64,000 nucleotides of DNA from NCBI RefSeq assembly GCF_035207705.1, contig NZ_CP128187.1:3348001-3412000 (forward strand). Direction: 5' to 3'. The position numbers and the translations under genes are program-made. Below the pieces are notes generated by a model. The model was not told the origin of the DNA. It worked only from the letters and a program-made list of their open reading frames with translations, and searched no databases. This document shows, in pieces, positions 17,356 through 26,391 of this stretch (position 1 is its first letter; every line of letters begins with the position of its first letter). Origin of the DNA: Maribacter sp. BPC-D8 (GTDB lineage: Bacteria; Bacteroidota; Bacteroidia; Flavobacteriales; Flavobacteriaceae).

Positions 17356-17403
17356 ACCCTCTGATTAACAGTCAGATGCTCTAACCAACTGAGCTAAGGA
17401 GGA
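17330..17403 (-). tRNA. tRNA-Asn (anticodon GTT)
   Basis: 74 bases, 5' end at 17403. The acceptor stem tcctcct pairs with aggggga. The D arm is gctcagttggttagagc, the anticodon arm is tctga-ctgttaa-tcaga with anticodon GTT, and the T arm is cttgg-ttcgagt-ccaag. The discriminator is G and CCA is not encoded. The 3' 26 bases are duplicated at 13141-13166, the other end of a 4.2-kb island. Confidence 0.97.
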
Positions 17404-17484
17404 AAATAACCCGTTTTAGTTTCCTAAAGCGGCTGCAAATATAGTAGTTTTTTGAAACTCCCCAAAAAAAGAATTAAGTTTTTT

Positions 17485-18837
17485 TTATTTAAATATCAAT
17501 TTATAGACATCATTACCATTTGCGAACAGCAAAAGCGCTATTAAAATAAAGAATCCTGTTACTTGAGCGTACTCTAAAAATTTATCGCTTGGCTTTCTAC
17601 CTGTAATAATTTCATAAAGCAAAAACATTACGTGTCCGCCATCTAATGCAGGTATTGGTAGTATATTCATAAATGCTAGAATAATCGATATAAACGCAGT
17701 TGTACCCCAAAATTGAGGCCAGTTCCAAGTATCTGGGAACATACCACCAATAGCTGCAAAACCACCAACCTCTTTATAAGCACCTGTATCAGGGTTGAAG
17801 ATCTTCTTCATCCCTTTAATATAATCTGTAAGAGTCTTAACACCTTTGTTCCAGCCCGCTGGGATAGATTCTATGAAAGTGTATTTTAATGTTTCTACTT
17901 TGAAATAGCCTTTTTCAGCATAATCCTCTTCATTATCCAAACCAAGTGAAACTCCCATCTTACCTTCTTCGGATATTTTAGCCTTTAATGGTACATCAAC
18001 TCCATCACGTTTCACGATAACATTAATGGTATTACCCTTATTACTTTCTAACAAAGGTCTTACTTGATCTAAATATTCTACAGGAGCTCCTTCAACAGCT
18101 ACTAAAGCATCGCCTTTTAGAAATCCTGAATTTACATTTGGAGAATCTTCAGGAATAGTATTTATAATAAAAGGATTTCTTGGACTAATAAACCTTACGC
18201 TTTCCTTATTCTCAGAAATTGTTTCAATAAAATCAACCGGAATTTCTTTTTCTATAGTATTACCGTCGCGTTCAATAGTTATGTTTTCACCATACACGAT
18301 TTCAGGAACAATACTATTTATCGAAACAATTTTCTTGTCATCTACAGCAATAATTTTATCACCTGTTTTGACTCCCAATGCATCACCCAAAGTAGTATCA
18401 GTAATCCAAACTCCGTCTTTTAAACTGTCATTCGCAATATATTTTTCTCCATAAGCATATGCCAGACCAATGAAAATAACAACGGCCAAAATGAAATTTA
18501 CCGTTACGCCGCCCAACATTATAATTAAACGTTGCCAAGCCGGCTTACTTCTAAACTCCCACTCCTTAGGCTCTTCTGCCATGGCTTCTTTATCCATGCT
18601 TTCATCAATCATTCCAGATATTTTTACATATCCGCCCAATGGCAACCAACCGATTCCGTATTCGGTTTCCCCTATTTTCTTTTTGAAAAGCGAAAACTTC
18701 ACATCAAAGAACAAGTAGAATTTCTCTACTCTTGTTTTAAAATATTTTGCTGGTATAAAATGCCCTAACTCGTGTAGTACTATAAGTATAGAAAGGCTTA
18801 AAAAAAATTGTATTGTCTTTATTATAATAGGGCTCAT
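17485..18837 (-). CDS. rseP: RseP-type site-2 zinc metalloprotease
   Basis: 450 residues with the M50 zinc motif HELGH at 22-26 in the first membrane helix, a PDZ region in the middle (about 120-310, probably two PDZ copies) and the third zinc ligand in PIPALDGGH near residue 400, followed by a last helix. The enzyme cleaves transmembrane substrates such as anti-sigma factors inside the membrane. I set the start at 18837 (MSPIIIKTIQFF) rather than at the upstream in-frame start at 18951. A ribosome-site-like aggaaaaaag precedes it, and a -7 promoter element (18865-18872) lies inside the longer reading frame. The gene is divergent from the SCO-family gene and starts about 80 bases upstream of tRNA-Asn on the same strand. 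Confidence 0.92.
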   Translation of the reverse strand: MSPIIIKTIQFFLSLSILIVLHELGHFIPAKYFKTRVEKFYLFFDVKFSLFKKKIGETEYGIGWLPLGGYVKISGMIDESMDKEAMAEEPKEWEFRSKPAWQRLIIMLGGVTVNFILAVVIFIGLAYAYGEKYIANDSLKDGVWITDTTLGDALGVKTGDKIIAVDDKKIVSINSIVPEIVYGENITIERDGNTIEKEIPVDFIETISENKESVRFISPRNPFIINTIPEDSPNVNSGFLKGDALVAVEGAPVEYLDQVRPLLESNKGNTINVIVKRDGVDVPLKAKISEEGKMGVSLGLDNEEDYAEKGYFKVETLKYTFIESIPAGWNKGVKTLTDYIKGMKKIFNPDTGAYKEVGGFAAIGGMFPDTWNWPQFWGTTAFISIILAFMNILPIPALDGGHVMFLLYEIITGRKPSDKFLEYAQVTGFFILIALLLFANGNDVYKLIFK

Positions 18838-18864
18838 TCTTTTTTCCTGAAAATTAAAATCGCA

Positions 18865-18872
18865 CAAAAGTA
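18865..18872 (-). promoter_or_regulatory. -7 promoter element of rseP
   Basis: The minus strand reads TACTTTTG, a full match to TAnnTTTG, 28 bases before the chosen rseP ATG. No clear TTG lies at the -33 distance. Confidence 0.45.
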
Positions 18873-18956
18873 CATTTTTACAACCGCTAAAAAAAAGAAA
18901 CACTCTGAGGTAGTGGTATTTTATGAATAATTTATCAGCTGACAGGGTCAATTCAC

Positions 18957-18987
18957 TTGAAAAGTAAATAGCCCTAGCGTACCTTTG
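18957..18987 (+). promoter_or_regulatory. Promoter of the SCO-family gene
   Basis: TTG at 18957-18959, 20 bases, TACCTTTG at 18980-18987, a full fit to the Bacteroidota consensus. The ATG follows 12 bases later, so the leader is very short. Confidence 0.6.
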
Positions 18988-18999
18988 TAAAAAATTCTT

Positions 19000-19674
19000 A
19001 TGCGGTCTTTTTTCGCTAAATTCAAATTATTTGGCCTAGTACTGATACCTATTTCTGCAGTTATCATGTATCTTTTTTACAACGCCCTGCAACCTGTAAA
19101 GCTGCTACCGGTATATTCGCCTGCTATGGTAAATGCAGAATTGGTTTCTGAAGAAATACAGCATGTTAGAAAATACCATACGATCGCAGATTTCTCTTTA
19201 ACGAACCAAAATGGAGAAACTATTACCCAAGATAACTACGAAGGTAAAATTTATGTTGCCGATTTCTTCTTTACTACCTGCCCTACTATTTGCCCAATAA
19301 TGACCAAAAACATGGTAGATCTACAACAATCGCTTGGTAATGATTCTGATGTAATGTTATTATCGCATTCGGTAACGCCAGAAATTGATTCTGTTGCTCA
19401 ATTAAAAAAATATGCCCTTGAGAAAGGGGTTGACGATAGCAACTGGAATTTAGTTACTGGTGATAAGAAACAAATCTATGACCTTGCCCGTAAATCGTAT
19501 TTAGCCGTAAAGACCGATGGTGATGGCGGACCATTTGATATGATCCATACCGAAAACTTTATTTTAGTAGATGAAAAAAAGAGAATTCGGGGTTTTTACG
19601 ATGGTACCAAAAAAGAGGATATTGAGAAATTAATGGAGGATATTAAAATACTTCAAGAATCTCATAAAAAGTAA
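19000..19674 (+). CDS. SCO1/SenC-family thioredoxin-fold protein
   Basis: 224 residues. An N-terminal membrane anchor (about 8-28, KLFGLVLIPISAVIMYLF) precedes a thioredoxin-like domain facing the periplasm. The copper-binding/redox motif is FFTTCPTICPIM with C94 and C98, and the partner histidine is in DMIHTENFILVD near residue 183. SCO proteins deliver copper to the CuA site of cytochrome oxidase or maintain its cysteines. No oxidase genes are in view. The gene is divergent from rseP, has its own promoter, and is convergent with the following gene. Confidence 0.92.
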   Translation: MRSFFAKFKLFGLVLIPISAVIMYLFYNALQPVKLLPVYSPAMVNAELVSEEIQHVRKYHTIADFSLTNQNGETITQDNYEGKIYVADFFFTTCPTICPIMTKNMVDLQQSLGNDSDVMLLSHSVTPEIDSVAQLKKYALEKGVDDSNWNLVTGDKKQIYDLARKSYLAVKTDGDGGPFDMIHTENFILVDEKKRIRGFYDGTKKEDIEKLMEDIKILQESHKK

Positions 19675-19675
19675 A

Positions 19676-19716
19676 AATCCCCCATACACATAGTACAGGG
19701 GACTTTATAAGTATAA
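19676..19716. terminator. Weak hairpin between convergent genes
   Basis: aatcccc ... ggggact around 19676-19703 can form a short GC stem (tcccc/gggga) with a long loop between the SCO gene and the convergent gene that ends at 19727. Tentative. Confidence 0.3.
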
Positions 19717-19726
19717 CTATTCGAAC

Positions 19727-21376
19727 TTATTTACACTCGTTTGAATAAGCCTTTGCAATTTTTATCTGATCTTCTTCAGATACTGAAAACTCACCACCTT
19801 CAATACGGCTTGCAAGTGCCGGACAACTAGCAAAAAATTCTGCACTAGCTGTTTCAGCCTTTTTAACGCCATCTATAGCAAAGTAATACGTATCAACACC
19901 AGTAAGGTCTTTAAATAGCGTTATACCTGTACCACTGTGAACACGTTCCATAAAAACGGTAGTGTTCAAATTAAAACCAGACAAGCCAGCGTCAGAGGTT
20001 TTAAGAACACCTTTTTTAGGGTTTACAGGCTCAAAAACTCTGTCTTCAATAACGATTTCAGATACCTCTTTACACTTCAATGAAGCGTTTTTGGTTTTAC
20101 CTTTTGCATTTACATAAGTAACTGTTACCCTTTTTGCAGTAGTATCGCCACTTATGTCCATAATATTACCGCCTTCTTGTTCTTGAGGTGAAAAACGCAT
20201 AGAAATTTTACCTTCCATCTTTTCACCATCATCTTTTATTACATACCCTACTGCCTTATCTACATTATTGCCTTGAATAGCTTCTTTTTTGGCGATTTTT
20301 GCTAATATTGGATCAACAGTATACCCTTCAGAATAGATACGCTCTCCAGAATCTTTATCATAATTTAAAACATACCTTTCGTAATGTTTATTAAAATCAT
20401 TTCGTTTCCCTTTTGTTATCCATTTCTTTTCTTCGGTCTCCAAAGCCATATCTATATACTTAGATGCAGCTTCAAAATCTTCTTGCATCAAAGCAACATT
20501 GTATAGGTTCATAATTAAACCCCATCCAGCTTTTTTACCTGCTTTACTTGACAAATCGTAAACAGCTAATTTTTCTTCCCAATACGTTCTATAAGATTGT
20601 AATTGTTCTTTACCTGCTCTTAATTGTTCTAAATTGGTAAAAGCAGTAGACATTTCTTCAAAGTCTGCAACCTTGGCTTTTGTTTCATCTTCTAGACCTT
20701 CGGTCTTCTTATCTTTTATAAAATAGAATTTTTCAAAATCTGTATTCGATCTAATATCATAATCCTCATAAAGTACAGGCGCCAATTTTTCGGTCAAAAA
20801 ATTATCACCAAGGTTTACTCTTAAATATTCTTCAACCAAATAGGGTGTACCCTTTGCCTGTTCATCATTTGCAAAAGTCAAATATTTCTCTTCTTCATCG
20901 AACGTAAAATCAAGAACTACAGGAATAACTTTTCCTTGCGAATCTGCCTTTGGAAGAACCGCAATACGATTGTAATGCACACTTTCACCATTTAACATGG
21001 TCAATATCCCTATTGCAGCATCCGCTTTAGGTACAATAGACACACTATAAGTTTCATTCGCCTTGCTTCGAGATATTGTTAAGTTTAAATCTTTTATCGA
21101 CAATCCGTTCAAGGCAAATAGAAAATCTGGCGTTCCGTTCTCATCTGTCAATTTTGTGAAATCTTGAAATTTCAAAGCATTTTTAAAAGCTTCTTCAGTA
21201 AAAGGTAAAGCAGCATTCTTTGAGTTTGCAAACCCACCCATATACGTATTTACATTCTGGGGAACAGGTTTTTTTGCATAACTAGGAATTGCCACTTTAA
21301 TATTCTTGCTTTTGGTTGATTGCCCAAAAATGGACACCGTTCCAAAAAGGAATAGCACTAATAATGGTTTTTTCAT
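19727..21376 (-). CDS. Secreted protein of unknown function
   Basis: 549 residues with a signal peptide (MKKPLLVLFLFGTVSIFGQ). The mature part has about 20 N-terminal basic residues and a mixed beta region to about 230. A helical segment follows (about 235-345, KAKVADFEEMSTAFTNLEQLRAG, MQEDFEAASKYIDMALE) that resembles a few TPR helices. The C-terminus is beta-rich (about 370-545; VIKDDGEKMEGKISMRF) and may contain a repeat of the kind found in outer-membrane-associated proteins. I recognise no family and no catalytic motif. The gene stands alone, convergent with the SCO gene, with a 333-bp gap before feoA. Probably periplasmic or outer-membrane associated. Confidence 0.75.
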   Translation of the reverse strand: MKKPLLVLFLFGTVSIFGQSTKSKNIKVAIPSYAKKPVPQNVNTYMGGFANSKNAALPFTEEAFKNALKFQDFTKLTDENGTPDFLFALNGLSIKDLNLTISRSKANETYSVSIVPKADAAIGILTMLNGESVHYNRIAVLPKADSQGKVIPVVLDFTFDEEEKYLTFANDEQAKGTPYLVEEYLRVNLGDNFLTEKLAPVLYEDYDIRSNTDFEKFYFIKDKKTEGLEDETKAKVADFEEMSTAFTNLEQLRAGKEQLQSYRTYWEEKLAVYDLSSKAGKKAGWGLIMNLYNVALMQEDFEAASKYIDMALETEEKKWITKGKRNDFNKHYERYVLNYDKDSGERIYSEGYTVDPILAKIAKKEAIQGNNVDKAVGYVIKDDGEKMEGKISMRFSPQEQEGGNIMDISGDTTAKRVTVTYVNAKGKTKNASLKCKEVSEIVIEDRVFEPVNPKKGVLKTSDAGLSGFNLNTTVFMERVHSGTGITLFKDLTGVDTYYFAIDGVKKAETASAEFFASCPALASRIEGGEFSVSEEDQIKIAKAYSNECK

Positions 21377-21570
21377 AATTGGTTATTTATGTATTTAATT
21401 AAGTTGATTACTCTTTTTTGGTCTTTTAAGGTATTTGGATTGCGCTTTTTTTTAAAAGCACAGACATGTATAACCACAAGGCAATTCCGAATATCTCATT
21501 AAATCAATCGTATAATATTAATATGTAAATAAAATACACATTATCAACGGTATAGTTAAGATAATATTTC

Positions 21571-21645
21571 ACAGATTTTAATCTGTAACGACATCGGTTT
21601 GCAAAACCATTGATTAGCCTAAACATTAGCCGTTAATTATGCTAA
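21571..21645. promoter_or_regulatory. Inverted repeats in the feoA upstream region
   Basis: The 333-bp gap 21377-21709 holds several dyads. acagatt-tt-aatctgt at 21571-21586 is perfect. ttag-c-ctaa is at 21614-21622, and ttagc-N10-gctaa at 21626-21645. TTAG/CTAA half-sites recall DtxR/IdeR-type iron boxes, so these may control feoAB. Bases 21377-21570 show nothing specific. Confidence 0.35.
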
Positions 21646-21673
21646 AAAGTATAGGGAATAATATTATTTCCAT

Positions 21674-21681
21674 TACTTTTG
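21674..21681 (+). promoter_or_regulatory. -7 promoter element of feoAB
   Basis: TACTTTTG, a full match to TAnnTTTG, 28 bases before the feoA start and just downstream of the TTAG/CTAA dyads. No clear -33 TTG. Confidence 0.45.
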
Positions 21682-21709
21682 CCTTACTTATAATGAATCT
21701 AAATAAAGA

Positions 21710-21955
21710 TTGGAAACTACAGTCGCACATTTAAAAAGAGGTCAAAAGGGGATTATAAAAGAATTCACTGAAAACCTACTACCTATTAAACTGCTAGAAC
21801 TAGGTTGTTTACCTGGCAACGTTGTAGAATTGGTGCAAGTAGCTCCACTAAACGACCCTATCTATATCAATGTTAACGGATCACATATTGCCATTAGAAG
21901 AGAAATGGCTTTACATATAGCACTTGATATTATTGAAGATAATACGGTTATATGA
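21710..21955 (+). CDS. feoA: FeoA-family protein (SH3-like)
   Basis: 81 residues, the usual FeoA length, with the family pattern AHLKRGQKGIIKEF, LLELGCLPGNVVELV and GSHIAIRREMA. FeoA is a small cytoplasmic SH3-like protein that assists FeoB in ferrous iron uptake. The start appears to be TTG at 21710, giving METTVAHL. The nearby ATG at 21693 is in another frame and no in-frame ATG exists before the conserved core. Its stop overlaps the feoB start by 4 bases (atga), so the genes are translationally coupled. Confidence 0.9.
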   Translation: METTVAHLKRGQKGIIKEFTENLLPIKLLELGCLPGNVVELVQVAPLNDPIYINVNGSHIAIRREMALHIALDIIEDNTVI

Positions 21956-24138
21956 GCAAACAAATTAATGTAGCCCTTATCGGGAACCCGAACACCGGTA
22001 AAACTTCGGTTTTTAATCAACTTACCGGGTTAAACCAGAAAGTAGGTAACTACCCAGGTATTACGGTTGAGAAAAAAGAAGGAATCTGTAAACTGCCCAG
22101 AGGTGTAAAAGCCCATATTTTAGATTTACCAGGTACATATAGTTTAAACACGACTTCGTTAGATGAAAGTGTTGCCGTCGAGTTGCTTCTTAATAAAAAT
22201 GACAAGGATCACCCAGATGTCGCTATTGTAGTTTCTGATGTAGAGAACCTAAAAAGAAACCTACTACTTTTTACGCAAATAAAAGATTTAAAAATACCCA
22301 CCATACTAGTCATTAACATGGCAGATCGTATGTCGCGCAAGGGTATTACTATTGATATAGAATTATTAGAAAAGAAATTAAACTCAAAAATTGCATTAGT
22401 TAGTACCCGTAAAGAAACTGGTATCGACAAGCTTAGAGAGTTAATTGCCGATCACAAGAATTTACCAAAAACTCAAAATGTAGATATTTCTGTAATTGCA
22501 CCAGAGTATTTTGAAAAACTTGCTACCGCATTCCCAAAAGAAGATGTGTACAAATTGTGGCTGGTAATAACACAAGATGTCAATTTCATGCCTCTTGAAA
22601 AGACGTTATTTAAAGACGCCTCTTCGTTTGCCACTAAATCTAAATCTGAATTAAAACGTCTTCAACAAAAAGAAACGATTTTAAGATACCAGTTTATTAA
22701 TGGCATTTTAAAAGAGACTTATAAGGTCGACGTTAATGCTGCCAAAGGTTTTAGAGCGACGCTAGACAAGGTTTTAACGCATAAAGTATTTGGCTACCTT
22801 ATATTCTTTCTAATACTGTTGACCATATTTCAAGCGATTTATGGGTGGAGTGAATACCCGATGGATTTAATTGACGGATTCTTTGCATCAGCTACAGAAT
22901 GGGTAAAAGACACATTGCCACCAGGAGTATTTACAAATCTGATTGCCGAAGGTATTTTAGCCGGTATTGGTGGTATTGTAATTTTTATTCCGCAGATCGC
23001 TTTCTTATTTCTATTTATAGCCTTGTTAGAAGAAACAGGCTACATGAGTAGGGTTGTATTTTTGATGGATAGGATAATGCGTCCGTTTGGTTTAAGCGGT
23101 AAAAGTGTTGTTCCGTTAATTTCGGGTACCGCTTGTGCCATACCAGCTGTAATGGCTACCAGAACCATTGAAAATTGGAAGGAAAGATTAATTACTATTC
23201 TTGTTACTCCGTTTACTACCTGTTCTGCAAGATTACCAGTATACCTAATTATCATCGCCTTAGTCATACCCGAGGGTAGCTTTTTGGGTTTGAGCTATAA
23301 AGCACTAACCTTAATGTCATTGTACTTAATGGGCTTTGGAGCTGCTATTTTATCGGCAGTAATCTTAAATAAAATACTTAAGATTAAGAGCAAATCTTTC
23401 TTCGTGGTAGAAATGCCGAATTACAAATTACCATTACTTAAAAACGTTGGCTACACCGTTCTTGAAAAGACAAAAAGTTTTGTTTTCGGAGCAGGTAAGA
23501 TCATCTTGGCAATTTCAATAATCCTATGGTTTTTAGGTTCTAACGGATCTTCTGACGAATTTAAAAACGCAGAGACCATTGTAAACAACCGCGTAGAACA
23601 AGAAGGTTTCAGTACTAGTAGTGAAATTTATTTTGAGACCCATCAAGATGGTTTAGATATAAATGCCCCTAATGCTTCAGACCAACAAAAAGAACTTGAA
23701 GAACGCGCATTAGCACAAGAAATAGCAGGGTATAAATTAGAGCATTCTTATATGGGTCATATGGGCAAAGCAATAGAACCAATTGTTAGACCACTAGGTT
23801 ATGATTGGAAAATTGGTATTGCCGTCATCACCTCATTTGCAGCTAGAGAAGTTTTTGTCGGTACATTGGCAACTATTTACAGCGTGGGTAATGATGAAGA
23901 AGAAACCATAAAAAACAGAATGGCTGCAGAAGTAAACCCTAGAACTCAAAAACCACTATTTAATTTGGCTTCTGGTGTTTCATTACTTCTATTTTATGCA
24001 TTTGCTATGCAATGCATGAGTACACTTGCCGTGGTAAAAAGAGAAACAAATTCTTGGAAATGGCCTGCAGGTCAGCTAGTAATTATGAGCCTATTTGCTT
24101 ATATTGTAGCTTTAATAGCATATCAATTATTAAAATAA
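21952..24138 (+). CDS. feoB: Ferrous iron transporter FeoB
   Basis: 728 residues. The N-terminal GTPase domain has G1 GNPNTGKTS at 11-19, G3 DLPG at 58-61 and G4 NMAD at 122-125. A helical GDI-like linker follows, then about eight membrane segments with the two Gate-type repeats (for example SGTACAIPAVMATR and TPFTTCSARLPVYL), whose cysteines are typical of FeoB. It moves Fe2+ across the inner membrane. It is coupled to feoA by a 4-base overlap and followed 7 bases later by a short Cys-rich membrane protein gene. The C-terminal loop about 535-590 is hydrophilic and acidic, common in Bacteroidota FeoB. Confidence 0.95.
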   Translation: MSKQINVALIGNPNTGKTSVFNQLTGLNQKVGNYPGITVEKKEGICKLPRGVKAHILDLPGTYSLNTTSLDESVAVELLLNKNDKDHPDVAIVVSDVENLKRNLLLFTQIKDLKIPTILVINMADRMSRKGITIDIELLEKKLNSKIALVSTRKETGIDKLRELIADHKNLPKTQNVDISVIAPEYFEKLATAFPKEDVYKLWLVITQDVNFMPLEKTLFKDASSFATKSKSELKRLQQKETILRYQFINGILKETYKVDVNAAKGFRATLDKVLTHKVFGYLIFFLILLTIFQAIYGWSEYPMDLIDGFFASATEWVKDTLPPGVFTNLIAEGILAGIGGIVIFIPQIAFLFLFIALLEETGYMSRVVFLMDRIMRPFGLSGKSVVPLISGTACAIPAVMATRTIENWKERLITILVTPFTTCSARLPVYLIIIALVIPEGSFLGLSYKALTLMSLYLMGFGAAILSAVILNKILKIKSKSFFVVEMPNYKLPLLKNVGYTVLEKTKSFVFGAGKIILAISIILWFLGSNGSSDEFKNAETIVNNRVEQEGFSTSSEIYFETHQDGLDINAPNASDQQKELEERALAQEIAGYKLEHSYMGHMGKAIEPIVRPLGYDWKIGIAVITSFAAREVFVGTLATIYSVGNDEEETIKNRMAAEVNPRTQKPLFNLASGVSLLLFYAFAMQCMSTLAVVKRETNSWKWPAGQLVIMSLFAYIVALIAYQLLK

Positions 24139-24145
24139 AAAACAC

Positions 24146-24289
24146 ATGATACAACACATCTTAGTTTACATCACTTTAGCTATTTCTGTTGGTTATATAG
24201 TTACTAAATTTTTTATTCCAAAATCTATTTGGTCTAGCAAAAAAGAGAGTTCAAAGGCTTGCGGGCAAGATGGTTGCGGCTGTCATTAA
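24146..24289 (+). CDS. FeoB-associated Cys-rich membrane protein
   Basis: 47 residues: one membrane helix (about 3-25, HILVYITLAISVGYIVTKFF) and a short tail ending KACGQDGCGCH with three cysteines and a final histidine. This matches the FeoB-associated Cys-rich membrane protein family, usually the last gene of feo operons in Bacteroidota and Firmicutes. The tail may bind iron or take part in redox handling; its exact role is not established. The start is 7 bases after the feoB stop. Confidence 0.85.
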   Translation: MIQHILVYITLAISVGYIVTKFFIPKSIWSSKKESSKACGQDGCGCH

Positions 24290-24343
24290 GCTTTAGATTT
24301 TTGTTAAAATTTATTTAAAACGTTCACAACAGTTTCTAAAATT

Positions 24344-24353
24344 GTAACGTTAC
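24344..24353. promoter_or_regulatory. Short perfect palindrome
   Basis: gtaacgttac, 42 bases before the next gene's ATG. It could be an operator, but ten bases can arise by chance. Confidence 0.2.
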
Positions 24354-24394
24354 TTACATTGGTTCGTCTAGATTGCGTAAGAATAATCGAATCT

Positions 24395-25933
24395 ATGAAC
24401 ACTAAATTACCTCTTCTAGCTTTTTTCACATTTCTAATTTTCAACCTATTTAACGCCAATGCACAGAGCTTAAGTGCAACTGTCATAGACAGTGTTAGCC
24501 AACAACCTATACCTTTTGCTTCAGTGCAATTAAAAGATAAGTGGGCTATTTCGAATGAAGAAGGTAGTTTCAATTTGGTATTCGGTGATGTCATAAAAGA
24601 ATCTGACTCTCTTATTATATCTATAATGGGGTACGAGACCTTGTCTAAACCCATTTCTGAATTTACTACAACCAAAATTGCACTTGTACCTAAAGCTATA
24701 GAGTTAAGAGAAGTTATCGTCTCTAACAAGAATTATACTGCAGATGAGATTATGGATTTCGTTGAGGATAATCTAGAAAAGAACTATTCTAATGATCTCT
24801 CGAAAAAAAGACTTTTTCACCGAACATCAAATTTTGATCGTTGGACGAAAAGTGATTTTAAGGTCAAAAAATCTTCTATCGATGTATTGAATCAACAATT
24901 TATAGATAGCATCATTACTACGGTTCCAAAAAATGATAGTTATTATTCTGAAATCGTAGGAGACCTATATGGCAATCATGACGAAGAACTACAAAAATTT
25001 AATTTACTGAAAGCCTCAAAATTATATGACGAAAGCACAGAATTTGATTATGAAAAAATCGAAGAAAGATTAAACGACATTTTAATAGAAAACGTAAAAC
25101 CTGGCTCTTATTTTAAAATTAAATCTGGCTTATTATCCTTCAAGATAGATTCTGATGAAGTAAGCACACTCTTTGAAGAAGATGTGGATTCTACCGATGT
25201 AGCAGCTGTTAATAAAAAGCTTGAAGAGAAAAAGAAAAGTAAAGAAGAGCAGCAAAAAAATTATGGTAATTGGAAAAGAGGTCAATTAGCAAAAATATTT
25301 AGTGGTTTACCAACACAAGAAGGTACAAAACTTAATTTTATTGAGAAGCAAAGAAAATACGATTATACACTTCAAGAATTTACCTTTTTAGGCGATAACC
25401 CGGTCTATGTAATTTCTTTTAAACCAGACGGATCAGCAGACTACGAAGGGACTTTATATGTAAATGCAGATGACTTTGCAGTAATACAAGTGGACTACTC
25501 TAATGTTAAACCTACTAGTAAATTTAGTCTACTGGGTATTTCAACTAACAACTACCTATCCAAGGGGAAAATAATTTACAACAAGGGTAAAGATGGCTTT
25601 TATGGTGTACGTTACTATGAATCTGAAAATGGTATGCGGGTCGGCGTTAGAAGACCACTAAAAATTATTGAAAAGAACAAAATCGTTAAAGGTCGAAATA
25701 AGCAAAACGAATTAGCTGGAGATATGGATTTTGTTATTATTAGTACAGAAAAGAACGAAATGATTGTATTTGAGTCCGAAAATATTAATCAGGCTACCTT
25801 TGACGGTTTTACCGAAAACAACACCATATCGCCTACTTATATGCCTAAATACGACCCAACTTTCTGGGAAGGGTATGCTATTATGGAACCGAATACAGCA
25901 ATTAAAGAATTTACAGCTGCCTCTGCAGAGTAA
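24395..25933 (+). CDS. Outer-membrane-associated protein with carboxypeptidase-like regulatory domain
   Basis: 512 residues from ATG at 24395; a longer in-frame start at 24359 would place 12 residues before the signal peptide and is unlikely. After the signal peptide (MNTKLPLLAFFTFLIFNLFNANAQ) comes a carboxypeptidase regulatory-like domain (about 25-105; ATVIDSVSQQPIPFASVQL, ELREVIV). A long region follows with no catalytic motif, including a lysine/glutamate-rich stretch around 270-290, then beta segments such as YTLQEFTFLGDNPVYVISF and YEGTLYVNADDFAVI. This resembles the DUF5686-like group of Bacteroidota envelope proteins. Function unknown. It follows the feo operon on the same strand with a 105-bp gap and is probably a separate unit. 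Confidence 0.8.
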   Translation: MNTKLPLLAFFTFLIFNLFNANAQSLSATVIDSVSQQPIPFASVQLKDKWAISNEEGSFNLVFGDVIKESDSLIISIMGYETLSKPISEFTTTKIALVPKAIELREVIVSNKNYTADEIMDFVEDNLEKNYSNDLSKKRLFHRTSNFDRWTKSDFKVKKSSIDVLNQQFIDSIITTVPKNDSYYSEIVGDLYGNHDEELQKFNLLKASKLYDESTEFDYEKIEERLNDILIENVKPGSYFKIKSGLLSFKIDSDEVSTLFEEDVDSTDVAAVNKKLEEKKKSKEEQQKNYGNWKRGQLAKIFSGLPTQEGTKLNFIEKQRKYDYTLQEFTFLGDNPVYVISFKPDGSADYEGTLYVNADDFAVIQVDYSNVKPTSKFSLLGISTNNYLSKGKIIYNKGKDGFYGVRYYESENGMRVGVRRPLKIIEKNKIVKGRNKQNELAGDMDFVIISTEKNEMIVFESENINQATFDGFTENNTISPTYMPKYDPTFWEGYAIMEPNTAIKEFTAASAE

Positions 25934-25934
25934 G

Positions 25935-26321
25935 TTAAATCAAGTTTTTAATAAAACTATAGAATAATAACCCCCAGCCTACTACTAAAAAGAGTCCGCC
26001 AAGAGGGGTTATAGGACCCAATATTTTTATTTTATTTCCTTTGGATGCAGAAATGCATAATCCGTAGATACTGAAAGAAAATAGGATGGTTCCAATAATA
26101 AGACAATAGATAATAGCTTTTTCAAGACCCGTTTCTAGATTAAGGTTAAAGCTCAGCATTAATATTAATAGCGCGTGATACATTTGATATTTTACTCCCG
26201 TTTCAAAACTATTCAATTGATCAGCTGTAAATGTTTTCTTAAGTAAGTGTGCACCAAAAGCACCAAATACTATAGCTAACAAACCCAACAAAGCTCCTAC
26301 CAATTGCGCTACTAAAACCAT
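25935..26321 (-). CDS. DUF423-family small membrane protein
   Basis: 128 residues with four hydrophobic helices and the DUF423 (YgdD) pattern: GALLGLLAIVFGAFGAHLLK, YQMYHALLIL in the middle and PITPLGGLFLVVGW near the end. The family is widespread and its role in the inner membrane is unknown. It ends one base after the convergent gene's stop. No partner genes suggest a pathway. Confidence 0.9.
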   Translation of the reverse strand: MVLVAQLVGALLGLLAIVFGAFGAHLLKKTFTADQLNSFETGVKYQMYHALLILMLSFNLNLETGLEKAIIYCLIIGTILFSFSIYGLCISASKGNKIKILGPITPLGGLFLVVGWGLLFYSFIKNLI

Positions 26322-26391
26322 ATTTTTTTATTTCAAAGATACTGTCATCTCCTTTTAATTCATAAATTACAGAAACCATTATCCAACAAAA

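Noticed and set aside
18838..18951. N-terminal extension of RseP by 38 residues
   Set aside because: The extension crosses a TACTTTTG promoter element and lacks membrane-protein features; the family core starts at 18837.
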